Source: an uncultured Oscillospiraceae bacterium | Lineage (GTDB): Bacteria > Bacillota > Clostridia > Oscillospirales > Oscillospiraceae | Assembly (NCBI GenBank): GCA_934572365.1 | Contig: CAKTKX010000041.1 | Coordinates: forward strand, 1 to 9,605 | Reading direction: 5' to 3' | DNA length: 9,605 bases | Part shown: positions 1 to 6,402 of the stretch, piece by piece | Position numbering within the stretch: position 1 is the stretch's first letter | Layout of the letters: the number at the start of each line of letters is the position of its first letter | Program-made: the position numbers and the translations under genes | The notes under the pieces: generated by a model | Databases searched by the model: none | What the model was told of the DNA's origin: nothing | What the model saw: the letters and a program-made list of their open reading frames with translations, nothing else

Positions 1-156
1 GACTACTCCGCAGACGACCTTTTCACCTACACCCTCTCGGACAAAAAGCGCTCCGGCGGCACGGTGAATCTCATCATTCCCCGGGCCATCGGCGACTGCG
101 CCATTGTCCCGACCAAAGTTGAATCCCTGAAATCCTTTATTCAGGCAGGTCTTTGA
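1..156 (+). CDS. aroB: 3-dehydroquinate synthase, C-terminal fragment (5' end outside window)
   Basis: The frame is open from the first base and encodes 51 residues before a TGA at 154-156. AroB converts DAHP to 3-dehydroquinate, the second step of the shikimate pathway, using NAD and a divalent metal in the cytoplasm. The visible part carries the conserved late AroB signature DKKRSGG, followed by a segment reading NLIIPRAIGDC, which matches the usual end of the family where the terminal helical domain closes. The catalytic core and metal ligands lie upstream of the window and cannot be seen. The stop is one base away from the aroA start, so it is the upstream member of the same operon. The identification rests on a short but characteristic motif plus context. 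Confidence 0.85.
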   Translation, partial: DYSADDLFTYTLSDKKRSGGTVNLIIPRAIGDCAIVPTKVESLKSFIQAGL

Positions 157-157
157 T

Positions 158-1354
158 ATGGATATCACCATTTTTCCCGGAAAGCTTTCGGGAACCGTCC
201 GCGCCATTCCGTCAAAATCCCAGGCGCACCGTCTGCTGATCTGCGCCGCCTTTGCCGACGCTCCCACCACTCTTTTCTGCCCAGAAACCAACCGGGACAT
301 CGAAGCGACCATGGGCTGCCTGAACGCCCTGGGCGCGAACATCACGCGAACCAAAACCGGCTACCAAGTCACCCCGGCGAAGGAAATCCCCAAACAGGCT
401 GTGCTGCACTGCCACGACAGCGGCTCTACCCTGCGGTTTCTGCTGCCCGTGGCCGGGGCTTTGGGCGTTGACGCTGCGTTTGTCTTGGAGGGCAGACTTC
501 CCAGCCGTCCTCTCTCCCCGCTGTGGGAGGAAATGGAGCGGATGGGCTGCACTCTTACCCGCCCCACGTCGGATACCGTCCGCTGCACCGGGCGTCTGCG
601 GGCAGGAGAATACAGCATCGACGGCGGCGTTTCCAGCCAGTTCATCACGGGGCTGCTGCTTTCCGCCGCTCTGATTCCCGGGGAAAGTCGGATTTACCTG
701 ACCGGGAAGGTGGAATCCCGCCCCTACATTACCATGACCCAGCGGGCAATGGAAATTTTCGGGAAGGAAACGGCGGATTTCGTCGTAACCGGCGGCACCC
801 CGTTCCGCTCCCCCGGCGAGCTGACGGTGGAGGGCGATTGGAGCAACGCCGCATTTTTCCTGGCGGCAAAGGCATTAGGGAGCAATGTTGAGGTAACGAA
901 CCTCTCCCCGGATTCCCCCCAGGGCGACCAGGCGGTCTTTGACCTGCTTCCCGCGCTGGAAGGTCATCCCGTCATTTCCGCCGCCGATATTCCCGATTTA
1001 ATCCCCATTCTCGCCGTCACGGCAGCGTGTAAAACCGGTGCCGTGTTCACGGACATTGGGCGGCTGCGGCTGAAGGAATCCGACCGGGTCGCGTCCGTTA
1101 TTGCCATGGTGGAAGCGCTGGGCGGGAAAGCCCAGACCTCCAAGGACACCCTAACAGTGTACGGCACAGGGCTGGCCGGCGGGACGGTGGATGCCGTAAA
1201 CGACCACCGCATTGCCATGTCCGCCGCCATCGCGGCCACGGCCTGCAAAGCGCCCGTGACCATTCTCGGTGCCGAGTGTGTAGAAAAGTCCTATCCAAAG
1301 TTCTTTGAAGAATACGCCCGTTTAGGAGGTAACTATGAGCAGTACCTACGGTGA
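158..1354 (+). CDS. aroA: EPSP synthase (3-phosphoshikimate 1-carboxyvinyltransferase)
   Basis: This 398-residue cytoplasmic enzyme transfers the enolpyruvyl group of PEP to shikimate-3-phosphate, the sixth pathway step. It is somewhat shorter than the roughly 430 residues usual in the family. Recognisable landmarks are the substrate-binding PSKSQAHR (K20, S21, R25), the PEP loop DSGSTLRF at 87-94, SSQFITGLLLS near 159-169, the catalytic Asp in DIPDLIP (D280), LKESDR (E307, R310), DHRIAMS (H350, R351) and a late Lys in VEKSYP (K377). The PEP loop differs from the NAGTAMRP of the E. coli enzyme: the Gly equivalent to G96 is kept, but the Thr97 and Pro101 positions are Ser and Phe. The start ATG lies 1 bp after the aroB stop, behind a weak purine-rich AGGCAGGT at 143-150, which suggests coupling to aroB. 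The 3' end overlaps aroC by 20 bp. Confidence 0.96.
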   Translation: MDITIFPGKLSGTVRAIPSKSQAHRLLICAAFADAPTTLFCPETNRDIEATMGCLNALGANITRTKTGYQVTPAKEIPKQAVLHCHDSGSTLRFLLPVAGALGVDAAFVLEGRLPSRPLSPLWEEMERMGCTLTRPTSDTVRCTGRLRAGEYSIDGGVSSQFITGLLLSAALIPGESRIYLTGKVESRPYITMTQRAMEIFGKETADFVVTGGTPFRSPGELTVEGDWSNAAFFLAAKALGSNVEVTNLSPDSPQGDQAVFDLLPALEGHPVISAADIPDLIPILAVTAACKTGAVFTDIGRLRLKESDRVASVIAMVEALGGKAQTSKDTLTVYGTGLAGGTVDAVNDHRIAMSAAIAATACKAPVTILGAECVEKSYPKFFEEYARLGGNYEQYLR

Positions 1355-2426
1355 AAATTTGAAATTGTCCATATTCGGCCAATCTCACGGCGCAGCCATC
1401 GGTATGACACTGGACGGCATTCCCGCAGGACTGCCGGTGGATACAGACGCTCTGCAAGTCTTCCTGAACCGCCGCGCCCCCGGCCAGAACGATTGGTCAA
1501 CACCCCGAAAGGAAGCCGACCGGCCGGAGTTTCTCTCCGGAATTCTGGATGGCTTCACCTGCGGCGCGCCCATTGCCGCCGCCATTTACAACAAAAACAC
1601 CCGCTCCGGGGACTACGCCAATCTAAAGGACTGCCCCCGTCCCGGCCACGCAGATCTCACCGCTCAGATCAAATACGGCGGTTTTCAGGACGCCGCCGGG
1701 GGCGGACACTTTTCCGGCCGTCTGACCGCGCCCCTCTGCATTGCGGGCGGGCTGTGCAAGCAATGGCTGGAAGATATGGGGATTCAGATTTTCGCCCACA
1801 TTGCCGCCATTGCAGGCATTTCCGACACGCCCTTTGACCCCCTCGCCGCGAACAGGGATTCCGTACAACCGGAGTTTCCCGTAATAAACCCGGACGCTGG
1901 GGCGCGGATGCGCGATGCCATCTCCGCCGCCAGAAACGACGGCGACAGCGTTGGCGGCATTGTGGAATGCGCCGTCACCGGTCTTCCCGCAGGACTTGGA
2001 GAACCCATGTTCGGCGGCGCAGAAAGCCGGATCGCCCAGATCGTCTACGGCGTTCCCGCCGTGAAGGGTGTGGAATTCGGCGCAGGCTTTGCCGCCGCAG
2101 GCCTGCGGGGCAGTCAGAATAACGATGACTATGTGATGGCTGACGGCCAAGTCCGCACCGCCACCAACAATGCCGGAGGAATTCTCGGCGGCATCACCAC
2201 CGGAATGCCCCTGATTTTCCGGGCAGCCCTCAAGCCCACTCCCTCCATTTCCCGTCCCCAGCAGAGCGTCAGCCTGAGCAAAGGAGAAATGCAGGAGCTG
2301 GTGGTCAAAGGCCGCCATGACCCGTGCATCGTCCCCAGAGCCGTTCCGGTGATCGAGGCCACGGCAGCAATTGCCATTTTTGACATGATTCTGGGCAACA
2401 CCCAGACAGACAGGAGGAAACCGTAA
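1335..2426 (+). CDS. aroC: Chorismate synthase
   Basis: This protein has 363 residues, the usual family size. It makes chorismate from EPSP by trans-1,4 elimination of phosphate and needs reduced FMN. The three family signatures are visible: GQSHGAAIG near 15-23 (catalytic His18), RPGHADL near 102-108 (His105) followed by a glycine-rich flavin segment at 119-131, and GRHDPCIVPRAVPV at 326-339. RRAPGQ at 46-51 and the TNNAGGILGGITTG stretch at 277-290 also fit. The glycine-rich segment reads DAAGGGHFSGRLTA, the HFSGR form I associate with clostridial enzymes, but with Ala121 where an Arg usually precedes the three glycines. A strong AGGAGGT at 1324-1330, inside aroA, decides the ATG start at 1335. 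No separate flavin reductase gene is seen, so the type of NADPH-dependent reduction cannot be judged. Confidence 0.97.
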   Translation: MSSTYGENLKLSIFGQSHGAAIGMTLDGIPAGLPVDTDALQVFLNRRAPGQNDWSTPRKEADRPEFLSGILDGFTCGAPIAAAIYNKNTRSGDYANLKDCPRPGHADLTAQIKYGGFQDAAGGGHFSGRLTAPLCIAGGLCKQWLEDMGIQIFAHIAAIAGISDTPFDPLAANRDSVQPEFPVINPDAGARMRDAISAARNDGDSVGGIVECAVTGLPAGLGEPMFGGAESRIAQIVYGVPAVKGVEFGAGFAAAGLRGSQNNDDYVMADGQVRTATNNAGGILGGITTGMPLIFRAALKPTPSISRPQQSVSLSKGEMQELVVKGRHDPCIVPRAVPVIEATAAIAIFDMILGNTQTDRRKP

Positions 2427-3569
2427 ATGGACTTAAATGACATTCGCAGTGAAATCGACAAAATTGACGATGAGCTGGTTCGCCTGTTCTGCCAGCGGAT
2501 GCACGTCGCCGCCCAGGTCGCGGACTACAAAAAAGCCAATAATCTGCCCATTTTTCAGCCCGCCCGGGAGCGGGCGAAGCTCCAGGACGTGGCGGAAAAG
2601 GCCGACCCCGAAATGGCCAATTACACCCGGGTGCTGTACTCCATGCTGTTCGAGCTGAGCCGCAGCTACCAGTCCAAGCGCAACGGGGAGTTCAGCCCCC
2701 TTTACAAAAGCATCACCCAGGCCATTGAGCATACGCCGAAGCTCTTCCCCCAGGCGCCCATGGTCGCCTGCCAGGGCGTAGAGGGCGCTTACTCCCAAAT
2801 CGCCTGTGAAAAAATCTTCAAAAATCCCTTCATTATGTACTTCAAGTCCTTCGAGGCCGTATTCAACGCCATCGATCAGGGACTGTGCCAATACGGCATT
2901 CTGCCCATCGAAAACTCCACCGCCGGTTCCGTGAACAAGGTGTACGACCTAATGATTGAGCATAATTTCTCCATCGTCCGCACCTTCCGGCTGAAAATCG
3001 ACCACAATCTTCTGGTCAACCCCGGCACCAACCTCGCCGACATCAAGGAGGTGTACTCCCATGAGCAGGCCATCAACCAGTGTGGCATCTTCCTCCACAG
3101 TCTCCCCGGCATGAATGTCATTCCCGTGGACAACACTGCCCTCGCCGCCCAGATGGTCGCTCAGTCCGGCAGAAAAGACGTGGCCGCCCTGTCCAGCCGC
3201 GCATGCGCCGAGCTGTACGGACTGGATTGTCTGCGCAGCTCCGTGCAGGACAAGGGCAACAACCGCACCCGCTTCATCTGCATCAGCCGGAACTTGGAAA
3301 TCTACCCCGGCTCCGACAAGACCTCCATCATGATGGTTCTGAACCACAAGCCCGGCGCCCTTTACAAGGTGCTGGCGCGGCTCTACACCCTGGGCATCAA
3401 TGTCACGAAGCTGGAATCCCGCCCCATTCCCGACCGGGAATTTGAGTTCATGTTCTATTTCGATCTGGAAACCTCCATTTATTCCGAGGAATTCGTTCAG
3501 CTGATGTGCGAGCTGGACGAGATGTGTGAGGAATTCAAATACTTAGGCAGCTACACGGAGGTGGTCTGA
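2427..3569 (+). CDS. pheA: Bifunctional chorismate mutase / prephenate dehydratase with ACT domain (P-protein)
   Basis: This 380-residue enzyme takes chorismate to prephenate and on to phenylpyruvate, committing flux to phenylalanine. Residues 1-85 form an AroQ-class chorismate mutase helical domain, with LNDIRSEIDKID (R7), ADYKK (K35) and PARERAK (E48). Residues about 112-287 are prephenate dehydratase, with QGVEGAYSQIA at 116-126, PIENSTAGSVN at 160-170 and the catalytic TRF triplet at 281-283. Residues about 298-376 are an ACT domain containing GAL (310-312) and ESRP (330-333), the two phenylalanine-binding motifs, so feedback inhibition by phenylalanine is expected. The start is immediately after the aroC TAA with no spacer and is preceded by CAGGAGGAAA at 2411-2420. 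No tyrosine-branch dehydrogenase lies nearby. The stop shares one base with the next start. Confidence 0.96.
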   Translation: MDLNDIRSEIDKIDDELVRLFCQRMHVAAQVADYKKANNLPIFQPARERAKLQDVAEKADPEMANYTRVLYSMLFELSRSYQSKRNGEFSPLYKSITQAIEHTPKLFPQAPMVACQGVEGAYSQIACEKIFKNPFIMYFKSFEAVFNAIDQGLCQYGILPIENSTAGSVNKVYDLMIEHNFSIVRTFRLKIDHNLLVNPGTNLADIKEVYSHEQAINQCGIFLHSLPGMNVIPVDNTALAAQMVAQSGRKDVAALSSRACAELYGLDCLRSSVQDKGNNRTRFICISRNLEIYPGSDKTSIMMVLNHKPGALYKVLARLYTLGINVTKLESRPIPDREFEFMFYFDLETSIYSEEFVQLMCELDEMCEEFKYLGSYTEVV

Positions 3570-4795
3570 TGAAATGCGGACTGCTGGGTCGGAAGCTGGG
3601 GCACAGCTACTCCCCCCAGATTCACGCCTGTCTCGGGGACTATTCCTATACCCTCTTTGAAAAAGAGCCGGAGGAAATCGAAGATTTCCTGAAAAACGAG
3701 GATTTTACCGGGCTGAACGTCACCATTCCTTACAAAAAAGCGGTCATCCCCTATCTGGCCGAGCTGTCCCCGAATGCTAAAAAGCTGGGGGCTGTGAACA
3801 CCATCGTCCGTAGATCGGACGGCACTCTGTTCGGCCACAACACGGACTATTTTGGCTTTGCTTCTCTTCTGAAACGAAGCGGCCTGAATGTCGCCGGGAA
3901 GAAGGTTCTGGTGCTGGGCAGCGGCGGCGCTTCCAATACCGTCACTGCTGTTTTGACCGAGCTGGGCGCTGAAGCCGTGGTCATTTCCCGTTCCGGGGAA
4001 AACAATTACGGGAACCTACAGCGTCACGAAGACGCCGCCGCCATCGTCAACGCGACCCCCGTCGGCATGTACCCCAACACCGGCGTTTCTCCGGTGGATT
4101 TGAAGCGGTTCCCCAGGCTGGAAGGGGTACTGGACGTGATCTACAACCCCGCCCGCACCCAGCTGCTGCTGGACGCCGAAGCGCTTCATATTCCCTGCGC
4201 CGACGGCCTTTGGATGCTGGTTGCCCAAGCCAAGGAATCCGCCGAATATTTTACCGGCACGTCCATTGACGACGCTGTCATTACCCAAATCCACGGAAAG
4301 CTCGCCGCCCAAATGGCGAACATCATCCTCGTCGGAATGCCGGGGTGCGGAAAAAGCACCGTCGGTACTCTGCTGGCGGACAGGCTGGGTCGGAAGCTGA
4401 TGGATGCCGACGAAGAAATTGTCCGTCTTGCGGGCAAGCCCATCCCCCAAATTTTCGCGGAGGACGGCGAGACCGTTTTCCGGGACTGGGAGACGAAAGC
4501 GCTGTCCCGGCTGGGCAAGCAGTCCGCGCTGGTCATCGCCACCGGCGGCGGCTGCGTGACCCAGATACGAAACTACCCGCTGCTTCACCAAAACGGCACG
4601 ATTTTCTGGCTGAAACGGGACATTTCCAAGCTGCCCACCGACGGCCGCCCCCTGTCCCAGGCCAATCCTCTGGATGCAATGTTCGCAAAGCGCGCCCCCA
4701 TGTACGCCGCCTTTGCCGATCACACCGTCAGCAATGACGGCACCGCCGGGGAAACCGTCGCCGCCATTTTGTCGATCATGGAGGAACCCATATGA
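3569..4795 (+). CDS. aroE-aroK: Fused shikimate dehydrogenase - shikimate kinase
   Basis: One uninterrupted 408-codon frame joins two consecutive shikimate steps. Residues 1 to about 248 are AroE: GHSYSP (S13 and S15 for shikimate), NVTIPYK with catalytic Lys56, GAVN (N77), NTD (D93), the NADP loop GSGGAS at 117-122, NATPVGMYPN and late MLVAQA (Q220). This is shorter than the roughly 270 residues of E. coli AroE, mainly at the N terminus. Residues about 250-408 are AroK: Walker A GMPGCGKST at 256-264, DAD at 279-281, FRDWE (R305) for shikimate, GGG at 326-328, lid DGR (R360) and KRAPMY (R375). All key residues of both enzymes appear intact. The start uses TGATG coupling to pheA and GGAGGTGG at 3557-3564. 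An in-frame ATG at 4313 sits at the domain border, so some free kinase could be made. A sequencing frameshift is unlikely because both domains read through cleanly. Confidence 0.95.
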   Translation: MKCGLLGRKLGHSYSPQIHACLGDYSYTLFEKEPEEIEDFLKNEDFTGLNVTIPYKKAVIPYLAELSPNAKKLGAVNTIVRRSDGTLFGHNTDYFGFASLLKRSGLNVAGKKVLVLGSGGASNTVTAVLTELGAEAVVISRSGENNYGNLQRHEDAAAIVNATPVGMYPNTGVSPVDLKRFPRLEGVLDVIYNPARTQLLLDAEALHIPCADGLWMLVAQAKESAEYFTGTSIDDAVITQIHGKLAAQMANIILVGMPGCGKSTVGTLLADRLGRKLMDADEEIVRLAGKPIPQIFAEDGETVFRDWETKALSRLGKQSALVIATGGGCVTQIRNYPLLHQNGTIFWLKRDISKLPTDGRPLSQANPLDAMFAKRAPMYAAFADHTVSNDGTAGETVAAILSIMEEPI

Positions 4796-5223
4796 AAATT
4801 CTGGTCATCAACGGCCCCAACCTGAACATGCTGGGTATCCGGGAGCCGGGTATCTACGGCAAAAGCACCTTCGCCGATCTTCTGCGGCTGCTGGACGAAA
4901 CCGCCGGCGCCGAGGGTCTGGAGGTAGAGCAGTACCAGTCCAACCACGAGGGGGACATTGTAGATAAAATTCAGTGGGCATACGGCAAGGTGGACGGCAT
5001 CGTCATCAACCCCGCCGCTTATACCCACACCTCCGTGGCCATTCTGGACGCGCTGAAAGCCGTTTCCATCCCCGCCGTGGAGGTTCACATCTCCGACGTG
5101 GATGCAAGAGAACCCTTCCGTCAAATCTCCTACGCGGGAATGGCCTGTGTGAAGACCATCAAAGGCCACGGCCTGGAGGGCTACCGGGAAGCCATGCTGT
5201 ACCTCAAGGAGCATTTCGGATAA
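4792..5223 (+). CDS. aroQ: 3-dehydroquinate dehydratase, type II
   Basis: This 143-residue type II dehydroquinase removes water from 3-dehydroquinate to give 3-dehydroshikimate, the substrate of the AroE domain encoded just upstream. The family normally forms a dodecamer. Diagnostic motifs are NGPNLNMLG at 8-15, REPGIYG with the catalytic Tyr22, QSNHEGDIVD at 49-58, INPAAYTHTS at 72-81 and EVHIS with catalytic His99, followed by AREPFR (R106, R110). The residue after EVHIS is Asp rather than the Asn often seen there, probably a lineage variant. The ATG overlaps the aroE-aroK stop as ATGA, with GGAGG at 4780-4784. It is the last gene of the operon before the opposite-strand pair, and its TAA overlaps the T-tract of the minus-strand terminator. 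Confidence 0.96.
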   Translation: MKILVINGPNLNMLGIREPGIYGKSTFADLLRLLDETAGAEGLEVEQYQSNHEGDIVDKIQWAYGKVDGIVINPAAYTHTSVAILDALKAVSIPAVEVHISDVDAREPFRQISYAGMACVKTIKGHGLEGYREAMLYLKEHFG

Positions 5224-5253
5224 AAAATTCCCCATTGCCAAATAGCAATGGGG
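5222..5253 (-). terminator. Rho-independent terminator for the gtrA-like unit
   Basis: A perfect 9 bp stem (CCCCATTGC at 5230-5238, GCAATGGGG at 5245-5253) encloses a 6-base loop. Read on the minus strand, the hairpin is followed by AA and then six T residues at 5227-5222, so it terminates the leftward unit ending at 5260. Read on the plus strand, the hairpin is followed by AGGCGCTC with no T-run, so it is a poor terminator for the aro operon. Confidence 0.85.
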
Positions 5254-5259
5254 AGGCGC

Positions 5260-5673
5260 TCACTTGCGGAAGACCAGCAGCTTGCTGGATACGTAATTCA
5301 AAATCACCACCGCAACGCTGATGATCAGCTTCCAGATATTTCCGTCCCAGCCGCAGACGTCCACGGTCAGGAAGACCAGCGCCGTTTCCATAGCGCCCGA
5401 AGCTGCCCGGCAGCCGACGAATTTGCCCAGCTCCGGCAAAACGGTCTTCATCGACCAGTCGTGGCTTTTGAACACGAAGGGCTTGTTCGTCACATAGGCA
5501 AAGGCCACCGCCGCCGCCCAGGCGATCATGTTGCTGACGGCTGCGCTGATGCCCAGCAGGTTGTAAAGCGGCAGATAAACCAGATAATTGACCACCGTCG
5601 TCAGCACGCCGAAAAAGAGATAGCTGACCATATCCCAGTGCTTCTCGACCAAATCGCGGATTTTCTCGATCAT
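5260..5673 (-). CDS. GtrA-family small integral membrane protein
   Basis: The preferred product has 137 residues and four predicted membrane segments at about 16-36, 42-62, 83-105 and 113-131. The order of short hydrophobic hairpins, with NKPFVF after the second segment and NYVSSKLLVF near the C terminus, is typical of the GtrA family. Members of that family are thought to help move polyprenyl-linked sugars across the membrane or to aid glycosylation of cell-surface polymers. No glycosyltransferase is adjacent, so the specific role is unknown. A frame extended to a GTG at 5688 is possible, but that codon lies within the stop and ribosome-site region of the upstream gene. The ATG at 5673 has AGGAGG six bases away and is the better start. 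It is likely cotranscribed and translationally coupled with the LUD gene. Confidence 0.82.
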   Translation of the reverse strand: MIEKIRDLVEKHWDMVSYLFFGVLTTVVNYLVYLPLYNLLGISAAVSNMIAWAAAVAFAYVTNKPFVFKSHDWSMKTVLPELGKFVGCRAASGAMETALVFLTVDVCGWDGNIWKLIISVAVVILNYVSSKLLVFRK

Positions 5674-5679
5674 GTTTTT

Positions 5680-5686
5680 CCTCCTC
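5680..5686 (-). promoter_or_regulatory. Ribosome binding site that fixes the GtrA-like start
   Basis: On the minus strand the sequence GAGGAGG lies here, with AGGAGG at 5685-5680 and six bases (AAAAAC) before the ATG at 5673. It overlaps the TGA of the upstream LUD gene (5687-5685). This makes a GTG start at 5688 very unlikely, because that start would place the ribosome site inside the coding region. Confidence 0.8.
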
Positions 5687-6323
5687 ACAGCCCCAGTTCT
5701 TCCCCTACCAGAATGAATTTGATTCGTCCGGGGGGATTGCAGTTGCGGGTGACGAGGATCTGGTTGCAGATGCAGCCGTCGCTCTTGCAGTCGGCGCAGG
5801 CGCCCGTCACCTCGCAGGGTGTTTTGTAATCGAAACGCTGCTTATTTTGGGGTGCGGCAACCGTTCTCGCCCGCTCCACGGCGGCATCCAGAGAATCCAT
5901 CACCTTGTTCATCCCCGCGATCACGATCACGGATTCCGGCCCATAGACGATGGCCGCCACTCGGTTGCCGTTGCCGTCGATGTTCACCATCTGACCGTCC
6001 AGGCTCAGCGCGTTTGCGCCGGTGATGAACACGTCCGCGCCAAGGCACTGCTTCATGATCGCCTTCCGCTCCTCCGGGGTCGCAGCCCGATCCCGGTCAA
6101 GGGCGCGGTAGTCCCCTGTCCGGACAGCGTCCAGCAGGCCGATTTCCTGGGCGGACATCGCGCCGCCCCAGCCAACGCCGGAACCGGCGGGAATCCATTC
6201 CAGCGCCTTTTTCAGCGCTTCGGCCTGATCGGCGCAATAGCAAGCTTCAAAATGGCGGCTGTGGAGATTTTTGATCAGCACGCCGGCGCGTTTTTCATAA
6301 TATTTCCGTTTCGGGTCGGTCAC
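5685..6323 (-). CDS. LUD-domain protein (lactate-utilisation / YkgG-like, DUF1121 type)
   Basis: The preferred product has 212 residues. The body matches the LUD fold shared with LutC/YkgG-type proteins: an N-terminal DPKRKYYEKRAG helix, a GVGWGGAMS segment near residue 50, TGANALSLDG near 101-110, NIDGNGNRVAA around 114-124 and IVIAGMNKV near 133-141. The C terminus has six cysteines (170, 176, 179, 184, 186 and 195 in this numbering) in a C-x5-C-x2-C-x4-C-x-C arrangement, which could bind metal or an iron-sulfur cluster. The LutA and LutB partners of the lactate oxidase system are absent, so lactate oxidation is not supported; stand-alone LUD proteins of this kind are common in Clostridia and have no firm function. 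The start is taken as GTG at 6323, because AGGAG at 6336-6332 overlaps the alternative GTG at 6332. Confidence 0.82.
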   Translation of the reverse strand: MTDPKRKYYEKRAGVLIKNLHSRHFEACYCADQAEALKKALEWIPAGSGVGWGGAMSAQEIGLLDAVRTGDYRALDRDRAATPEERKAIMKQCLGADVFITGANALSLDGQMVNIDGNGNRVAAIVYGPESVIVIAGMNKVMDSLDAAVERARTVAAPQNKQRFDYKTPCEVTGACADCKSDGCICNQILVTRNCNPPGRIKFILVGEELGL

Positions 6324-6331
6324 AAAAACCA

Positions 6332-6336
6332 CTCCT
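6332..6336 (-). promoter_or_regulatory. Ribosome binding site that selects the GTG start of the LUD gene
   Basis: AGGAG reads leftward from 6336 to 6332, with eight bases before GTG at 6323-6321. The upstream in-frame GTG at 6332-6330 overlaps the final G of this site and so cannot use it. The shorter start also yields the MTDPK... opening expected for this family. Confidence 0.65.
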
Positions 6337-6346
6337 TTTTCTTCCT

Positions 6347-6375
6347 ATCATACCGCATAAACAGGAAAAAGTAAA
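6347..6375 (-). promoter_or_regulatory. Sigma-A-type promoter for the LUD/GtrA-like unit
   Basis: On the minus strand TTTACT (6375-6370) is followed by a 17-base spacer and TATGAT (6352-6347). The -10 box differs from TATAAT at one position and the -35 box from TTGACA at two. Transcription would begin around 6340, leaving a very short leader before the LUD gene. It lies in the 79 bp region shared with the divergent DAHP synthase gene. Confidence 0.6.
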
Positions 6376-6402
6376 GTCTACAGATAAAGAGAGGACACCA
6401 TC

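Noticed and set aside
1623..2318. A 231-codon open frame on the minus strand opposite aroC
   Set aside because: It lies entirely antisense to a well-supported gene, has glycine/alanine-rich composition typical of a GC-rich shadow frame, and shows no recognisable domain.
4016..4723. A 235-codon minus-strand open frame opposite aroE-aroK
   Set aside because: It is fully antisense to two intact enzyme domains, has no clear family motif and looks like a codon-bias shadow.
5248..5829. A 193-codon plus-strand open frame opposite the GtrA-like and LUD genes
   Set aside because: The opposite strand has family motifs, good ribosome sites and a promoter, while this frame has low-complexity His/Gln/Arg content and no motif.
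5685..6323. Lactate-utilisation (lutABC) operon
   Set aside because: Only a single LUD-domain protein is present, without the iron-sulfur LutA and LutB partners, so lactate oxidation is not supported.
6335..6375. Imperfect inverted repeat in the divergent promoter region (CTTTTTCTTCCT and AGGAAAAAG) as a possible operator
   Set aside because: The match needs a three-base gap and falls in purine/pyrimidine tracts where chance symmetry is likely; there is no nearby regulator gene to support it.
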